Shown here one piece after another: positions 57,852 through 64,000 of a stretch of DNA of 64,000 bases; the first letter of the stretch is position 1; each line of letters starts with the position of its first letter. Under the pieces are notes generated by a model that did no database searches, was not told the DNA's origin, and saw only the letters and a program-made list of their open reading frames with translations. The stretch comes from Wolfiporia cocos (taxonomy: Eukaryota > Basidiomycota > Agaricomycetes > Polyporales > Phaeolaceae), in contig JACCLO010000013.1 of the NCBI GenBank assembly GCA_029448655.1, positions 124,001 through 188,000 on the forward strand, read 5' to 3'. Position numbers and translations under genes: made by a program.

Positions 57852-59475
57852 AGCTCAAGCGCAGTGATCGACGTCGAACGCAGAGGCGTCGACTGTGCGA
57901 GATAGCGTGCGCTGTAAGTACTTACCGTGAAGGTGCTGCGCCTCATCCGGATCCGATACCTTGACTCATGGCGGTACGGCATTCACAGGTGTAGATAACA
58001 GATAGATATTGCAAAGAAGACACGCATGACTCCGACGGGTGGCCGACCGAGAGAAAACAGATCTCAGCGCCTAGATAGGTCCCTCTGCAGCGTCCGTGCT
58101 TCTGTGGGGGGCCAGGATCTCCAAAACCAAGCACTTCAGCGGCAGCAATAGAGTCGGATAGTTAGCACTCAATCGTTTCGCAGAGCTGCGCCGAGACTAT
58201 TAGCAGTCGCGCGCTACTCACGTACGATGGCTAGCCGGCCCAGAAATCTTGACCAGGAAGCGGGATTATCACACTGTGTATATAACCCTGATCCTGGTGG
58301 AAGTCAAGCAGACCACTAGCTCACCATAAACAGCTTTTTACGATGGCGTTACGCCAATGAGACATTCACTCTCGGGCATCTACTTACGGCGCTTCATGCA
58401 GTCAGCTCCACAGTAGTATATAGCAACTAAACAGTGAAGCCTTGGTCCTTGGAGCAAGAGAAAGCGGAGATGAAGATACTGTGCGGCAGGGTCGTGCAAG
58501 GGTTTTAAAGAGCGTCAAAACACAGTCACGTGATTATCTCATTTTATTAGAAGAAATATTTGTATACCGCTGCGACAAGCGAAGCACAAAAGCGGTCGTG
58601 CGGAGCACGGTAAGTACGTGAAAGCCGGAGAAAGAAATGCAGGGCGCGTCAGAAGGTGTTTATGCGGTCTACAGTACGAGAGCGAAATGCGGGAGGAAGG
58701 CCATCCTTGCGTGGATATGTCTTGTAGTTAACTAGCTAGAGTACGTTGACCAGTCCACTTACAATACTTACTAATATCATGTATTGATGATGACGCATGT
58801 CTCAGATCGGTTGCTTCCATAGGAGGGGGCCATCACGGAGTTTGAATGGATTCAGATTCCATCCCAGCGCCGTTCACCATCGCCTATAAATTAGCAGACC
58901 TAGTCTTAACAATGTACTGTCAGCTAATTTACCAGCCACAGATGAAACTAGTGTTTTCACCGCTCCGCGTCCAGATCCAGAGCATGTTCGCAACCCCACC
59001 GCCGCGCGCGGCACGGTTCAGGGTTTCCTGACCGTGGTCAGTACACCACTGAGATGCTGCGGAAGGTCGCCGTGTCGTATCTGACCATGGTCCGATGCGC
59101 CGCGCACGGACGCGGGGTTACTTCCAGACGAGATGCCATGTATCGCGCACCTGTGTGATAGTTTTCCGAGTGCCCTACGGCCAAAGTGGGATCACCTTTA
59201 CGTGCATGGCTAAAGTGCGAGCGTGCGTCGCAATCTCAGTATGCACGGATGTGGATGTGGCGGCCAGTAAGACGCTGTCAGCCGGCATTGATGGAGGTGT
59301 ACAGTCCTTATGTTGTTGGAATTTGAAGTTTCCGGTACACACGCCTGGGCTTGGTGCGTCTTGCTTCAGTAAAGTGCTATGTTGATATCACGGGAGTCCT
59401 TGAATTGGGTTGATGGTTCTCAAAAGTCAAGGCTGCAGCCCATAGTTGGCCCAGATATTGTTCGACTTCGCTATC
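57852..59475. other. Intergenic stretch, no gene seen
   Basis: Holds the amine oxidase promoter (left part). No frame with recognisable motifs. Confidence 0.45.
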
Positions 59476-60881
59476 CTACAATACACTCGTTTGGAGACAG
59501 ATACGCTTTCGCCCGCGATTGATCACAGCGCACCACTCTACGGGAACACGATGACGTTTGTGAAGCGCCTTATTCTCTATGACCCCTGCATACGCCCGCG
59601 CGAACTCTTCGAGGCTGTACTCCTGCACCAGCGACTTTACATCTATTCCCGCCACCGCCATCAGCATCCACCTTTCGTCGACACAAAGATAACAACGACT
59701 CACTAGCCATCGTCGAGAACGTGACACACCGCTCCGTGTCCGGCGCACACCCGCAGCCCCAGCCCCTCACGGTCGCGCGGCGCAGGTTCATCATCACGTT
59801 CTCGACCTCGATCTTCCCGTCCGTCGCCGCGGATACGAGCGTCACCGTCCCCCCGCGCGCGACGGCGGGGATGATCGCGGAGATGTGCGCGGCATACGGC
59901 GCGGTGCAGAGGATCAGCCGCGCGCCGCCGAGCGCGAGGATGTGCGCGACGACGTCGGTCGTGCTGGCGTCGAGGTACGCGTGCGCGCCGAGAGAGAGCG
60001 CGAGCTCGGCCTTGGAAGACCCTGAGGATACAGCAATGACCTGGGTAAAGATGTCAGCGGAGGCGGGGCGGGATGAGAGGGAAGGAGGCTGACTTTGAGG
60101 CCGAGCTTGGCGGCATACTGTGGCGAGGGAGGAGCATTAGCGTATGGTTTGCATAAAATTGGATGATTACAAGACGCACCTGTATCGCGAGGTGCCCCAG
60201 ACCGCCTATACCCTGGACGAGACAAATATCCCCGGGGCTCCACTCGCTCGTCCAGATCGCGTCAAAGACAGTGACCCCTGCGCAGAACAGCGGCGCGAGC
60301 TCCGCATACGACGCGTTCGTGAGCACCTCTTCCGGTAGGCTAGCCACCGCTGCACAGACATCTCGTCAGTTGTATGGCACAGGCGAGAGAGAGCATGATG
60401 CTGCGTACCCCGCTCCGGCGCGTACATGTACTCCGCATGCCTGCCGTCAAACGTGAAGCCCGTCACGTCGCCGCGCTCGCACGCCGCAAAGTCGCCCGTG
60501 CGGCACGCCGCGCACGCCGCGCAGTACCCGCCGTTCCAGCCGACGCCGACGAGCGCGCCAACGCGCAGTCTCGTAGAGCCAGCGAGGGCGGACCCGAGGG
60601 CAGCGACGCGCCCGATGACCTCGTGTCCTGGGATGCGTGGGTACTGGAGGCCCGGCCAGCTGCCGTCGTAGACAAAGTGGTCGGAGCTGCAGATGCCCGA
60701 CGCGTGGACGCGCACGAGCACTTCGTGTGGCAAGGGATCGCGCAGCTCCTTTGTGAGCACCTCCCAGGCTCCGTGCGGGCGCGGGCAGCTGACTGGCTAG
60801 ACTGTCAGCTGTGGACGTGTATGCGCTGCGTGAGGAGCGCGCACCGGCCTTGTATGTCTTCGGGAGGCTGTCGGTACTCAT
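59476..60881 (-). CDS. Zinc-dependent alcohol dehydrogenase (MDR family)
   Basis: Exon 1 is MSTDSLPKTYKA, then an intron, then CPRPHGAWEVLTKELRDPLP. Catalytic zinc: GICSSDH and GHEVIG. Structural zinc: Cys-rich CAACAACRTGDFAAC. NAD(H) binding: GIGGLGHLAIQ, then an intron and YAAKLGLKV. Later blocks are SLGAHAYLDASTTDVV, GGTVTLVSAATDGKIEVE and VKSLVQEYSLEEFARAYAGV. The frame as read ends at 59476 with an atypical basic tail (HKRHRVPVEW). In the neighbouring frame the usual ending F-T-N-V-I-V-F-P and a stop at 59538-59540 are visible, as if two bases were lost near 59565. It oxidises primary alcohols or reduces aldehydes with NAD(H). It is divergent from the ADH at 61996. Confidence 0.83.
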
Positions 60882-61995
60882 GGCTGCGAACGAGGTGCAA
60901 AGCGTGATATAATGGTATGACCCTCACGAGTGCTCGAAGCCTTATATCCAGCTGCTCTCCTGGTCTTCATCATCGATCCGGTGTATACTGACGTTGCCCA
61001 AGACCAGAGCGACCGCCATGGAGTTATCTTTTAGAACAGTATGCCGCGGAGGACGTAGCGAGTACGAATACTCGGTGGCGGTGGGTCGCATCGGTGCTGG
61101 TGTTCCGGAGTGCAGGTCGGGCCTGCTGTGGGTCAACGCGGACGCAGCATATAACGCCGACAGTTATTGAACAGGAGGATGCGACCGCGGATCACGCGAT
61201 CACGCGCATCAGAGTCCGAGATACGCACTCTTCCTGATTTGGCCTTAAACGATGTTCCTGGCTACGGTATTATGTAATATTGACAACTAGTTGACAAATA
61301 GATGCTGACACACACGCAAGCGTCAAAACTTACATAAGCTTAGAGGCGAGCCGTCCGTTTTTGATTTCTCATCCTGCTCTGACGGCTCTCGAATCTGCAG
61401 GATCACGTTAATTGAGCGACCCCACGGTAGCACACCCACATTTCCGTGGACAACACTCCTCTTGCTTCACCCTGATTATCTAGCTACAGAATGCTGATCG
61501 AGACTAGAATAATACACCTCGATGGATGTTCGACCTCCTAGCCATATCTTTCGAACATTCTCTGAGCTGGTCAGCAGAATTGCTTCGCCCTACATACATG
61601 CGGACTTGTTCTACACGGTGCCAGAATGCAATGACATATCACATATAGCCTGACTCGAGATCAGCCTATCCGGGCCTCGATCTCCTGAGTCCCAACTCGA
61701 TCCCCCTGAACTCTTCTGGCGCTCTACATTACTGGCACCAGAATCCCAGGCTACGTTAATGATATTTTGTCTTATGTCTACCGAACTCCGCAGAGCGATT
61801 GGTACGCTGAGGACAACGTGGTGCTAGACAACGGCATAAGTATATGAAACTCGTAGAGTAGTGGTAACCTCATTTGATGCCGCGCGTAACCGTTCCCGCA
61901 GAGCACCTGAACATAGTGACGTCACTGAACCCGCATTTCATTCTAGGTAGGATCTAGTTCAGTGTTTTCGACCCTCGCAATTCCTTTATGACCGT
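60882..61995. other. Divergent intergenic region between two ADH genes
   Basis: About 1.1 kb between the minus-strand ADH start and the plus-strand ADH start; it must contain both promoters. No gene seen. Confidence 0.5.
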
Positions 61996-63303
61996 GTGTT
62001 GCGTGGAACGATCATGTACAGATTCCCAATGTACGGAAGACTTTACCCCACTCGAGCACTCCCGCTATTGTGTCGGGCCTCCAATGCAACGCTGCGAGCG
62101 ACTCGCCCGCAGTTTACCTACTCCAGTCGTACGCTCCATCCGGCGATCCGCACGATGGCGACGATGAAGGCCCTCGCATACCTTGGCAAAGGCGAGATCG
62201 GCGTCGTAGAACGGCCCAAGCCAACCATTCAGTTTCCCACAGACGCCGTTGTCAAGCTTCTCAAGACCACTATATGTGGTATGTCTTCTCAAACTCTCGT
62301 GAATTCATATACCAAACCGCTCCCCAGGAACCGACCTGCACATTATGAAAGGCGACGTCCCTACTGTGCCCGAGGGCCGGATCCTCGGACACGAGGGCAT
62401 CGGCACGATCGAATCAGTCGGCTCATCCGTGGCTTCATTTGCGCCCGGGGATCTCGTCGTCATCTCATGCATCACGGCCTGCGGTACATGCAACTTCTGC
62501 CGTCGCGGCATCACTTCGCATTGCACCTCGGGCGGCTGGATCCTGGGCAACACTGTCGATGGAACGCAGGCGGAGTACGTGCGCGTGCAGTTTGCGAACA
62601 CCTCGCTGTACCACGCGCCTAAAGGTGTCGATCTTAACGCGCTGGTCATGACGAGCGACATTCTTCCGACCTCGCTTGAGTGCGGCGTGCTGAACGGGCG
62701 CGTACAACCTGGCTCCAGTGTTGCTGTGATCGGTGCAGGTCCTGTCGGACTCGCTGCGCTCATGACGGCGCAGCTATACTCGCCGCGCCTCCTGATTGCA
62801 ATAGACGTCGACGGGAACCGTCTTGAAGCTGCACGAAAGCACGGTGCTACACATACAGTCAGGTCGGGACCGAATGCAGTCAAAGAAGTGATGGATATTA
62901 CAGGTGGCCTTGGAGTCGACAGCGCAATCGAGGCGGTTGGCATCCCGGCCACCTTCGAGCTGTGTCAAGACCTTGTCGGCGTCGGGGGAACGATTGCGAA
63001 TGTCGGCGTGCATGGCAGCAAGGTTGACCTACACCTGGAAAAGCTATGGGATCGCAACGTCGGTAAGTACTGACTTCTTGCCGTAGGCACAGCGCACTAA
63101 CCGACTGCCTATCAGCTATTACTACTCGTCTGGTCGATGCTGTGACCACTCCGACACTCCTTCAAATGTTAGAGAGTGGACGCCTCGACGCTACGCCTCT
63201 GACAACGCACCACTTCCGGTTCTCTGATATCATGGAATCATACGCTACGTTCAAGGCCGCCGCTGAAAACAAGGCTCTCAAGGTCATTATCGACTTTCCG
63301 TAA
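61996..63303 (+). CDS. Zinc-dependent alcohol dehydrogenase with probable mitochondrial presequence
   Basis: Three exons: 61996 to about 62279, about 62330-63063, and about 63117-63303. The first 54 residues (MLRGTIMYRFPMYGRLYPTR onwards) are basic, with almost no acidic residues, like a mitochondrial targeting sequence. An internal Met at 62158 (MKALAYLGKGEIGVVERPKP) would give a cytosolic form. Catalytic zinc: TICGTDLH (across intron 1) and GHEGIG. Structural zinc: four Cys in CGTCNFCRRGITSHC. Nucleotide binding: VAVIGAGPVGLAALMTAQ, then IDVDGNRLEAARKHGA. C-terminus LKVIIDFP. This is the threonine/formaldehyde/isopropanol-type MDR branch; its substrate is not determined. All ligands are intact. 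Confidence 0.9.
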
Positions 63304-64000
63304 TTGCGATAACAAATGGAGCTCGTTCCATGAACGAGAGCCGTGTACAGACGACTGCTTGTTTGGGTATACTATTTCATCTTGCTTGATCTCTATCATA
63401 ATCATGTATGGCAGTAATGCATCCGGGTATTGTTGCCGGCGGTTTCGCGCGAGACGACTTAGGTTTTCAAACGTCACGCATCCCTGCGGCACATGTCGGC
63501 GCCATTCCCTGATGCTGCATACAAAATCGTTGGTCATGGTGATTCACACCTTATGTCACGCATATCGCGAACGTACGGCGCAACGATGAGTGAGCCTCTA
63601 ACATGCTCCATCGCTCACGCACGTTGCATGCTTGTTAGCGCGGGAATCTTGCTATGCGCTGTTACTGCGAATCCGCATCCTTGTACAAGCCGCGCAGTCG
63701 CTCAACCCTATCACGTATTGATGATGATGCTTCTAGACTGGACCAGAGCCAAGACAGTTACGTTAAAGAGACCGCCTCACGAGTCTGACTGTTGGCAGCC
63801 ATTGTGTTCCGAGTGGCTTCGGGTGACACTAATCCGCTTCGTTGTTAACTTCATTTCGCTAACTGATTTAGAAACTGAGGGAGCATGTCGTGCATGCGAA
63901 GAAGTACACTTCATACTCAGGGGATGCGTGTGCCGAGTTGCTGATGTTCCTGAGAGTTGAATCGCAGAGTGCCCTACATGTCCAGGTACGCAAAATTGAC
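63304..64000. other. Window end, no gene seen
   Basis: Only short frames without motifs. Confidence 0.4.

Noticed and set aside
1..64000. CRISPR arrays, bacterial operons, ribosome binding sites, rRNA and tRNA genes
   Set aside because: The window is eukaryotic; no regularly spaced repeats, no rRNA-like sequence and no convincing tRNA A/B box pair were seen by eye. A tRNAscan-type search could still find a tRNA.

Overview
This window is eukaryotic and most probably comes from an agaricomycete (basidiomycete, possibly polypore-type) fungus. The evidence is many 45-70 nt GT-AG introns, single-exon HET-domain genes, a NACHT/WD40 gene, an SRPK-like kinase, a fungal DUF985 cupin, an OPT transporter, a fungal copper amine oxidase and two Zn alcohol dehydrogenases. 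No prokaryotic signals were seen. No database search was possible, so families are assigned from motifs read in translation, and exon borders are splice-site readings.

Layout. (1) 1-13.4 kb is a GC-rich, duplicated island. A unit holding the 3' part of a Kre6/Skn1-N-terminus-like membrane gene, a non-coding spacer and a HET gene is repeated in tandem (units start at 3193, 6331 and 10342). A further HET copy lies inverted at the left edge. Full-length relatives of the membrane gene lie at 2640 (+), 12374 (-) and 28301 (-), and all three carry the same 17-bp motif about 85-110 bp upstream. (2) 15.8-22.2 kb is a tandem duplication of a multi-exon gene with a beta-trefoil (ricin-B-like) N-terminus; the right-hand copy is decayed. 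(3) 22-34.3 kb is AT-rich and gene-poor. It has a 1.7-kb inverted-repeat element and a 0.69-kb MITE, both with 8-bp target duplications, and the third membrane-protein paralogue. (4) 34.6-38.9 kb is a NACHT-WD40 (NLR-like) gene that has lost its P-loop region and carries in-frame stops. (5) 39.2-43.1 kb has two DUF985 cupin copies flanking an SRPK-like kinase. (6) 43.3-64 kb is a conventional metabolic stretch: methyltransferase, TauD-type dioxygenase, NADP-dependent reductase, OPT transporter, copper amine oxidase and two divergent Zn-ADHs, plus a 607-bp hAT-type MITE.

The left two thirds looks like a rapidly turning-over accessory region enriched in recognition-type domains (HET, NACHT/WD40, lectin). 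The right third looks stable. Links between the metabolic genes, such as nitrogen or sulfur scavenging through peptide import, amine oxidation and taurine-type oxidation, are inference only.
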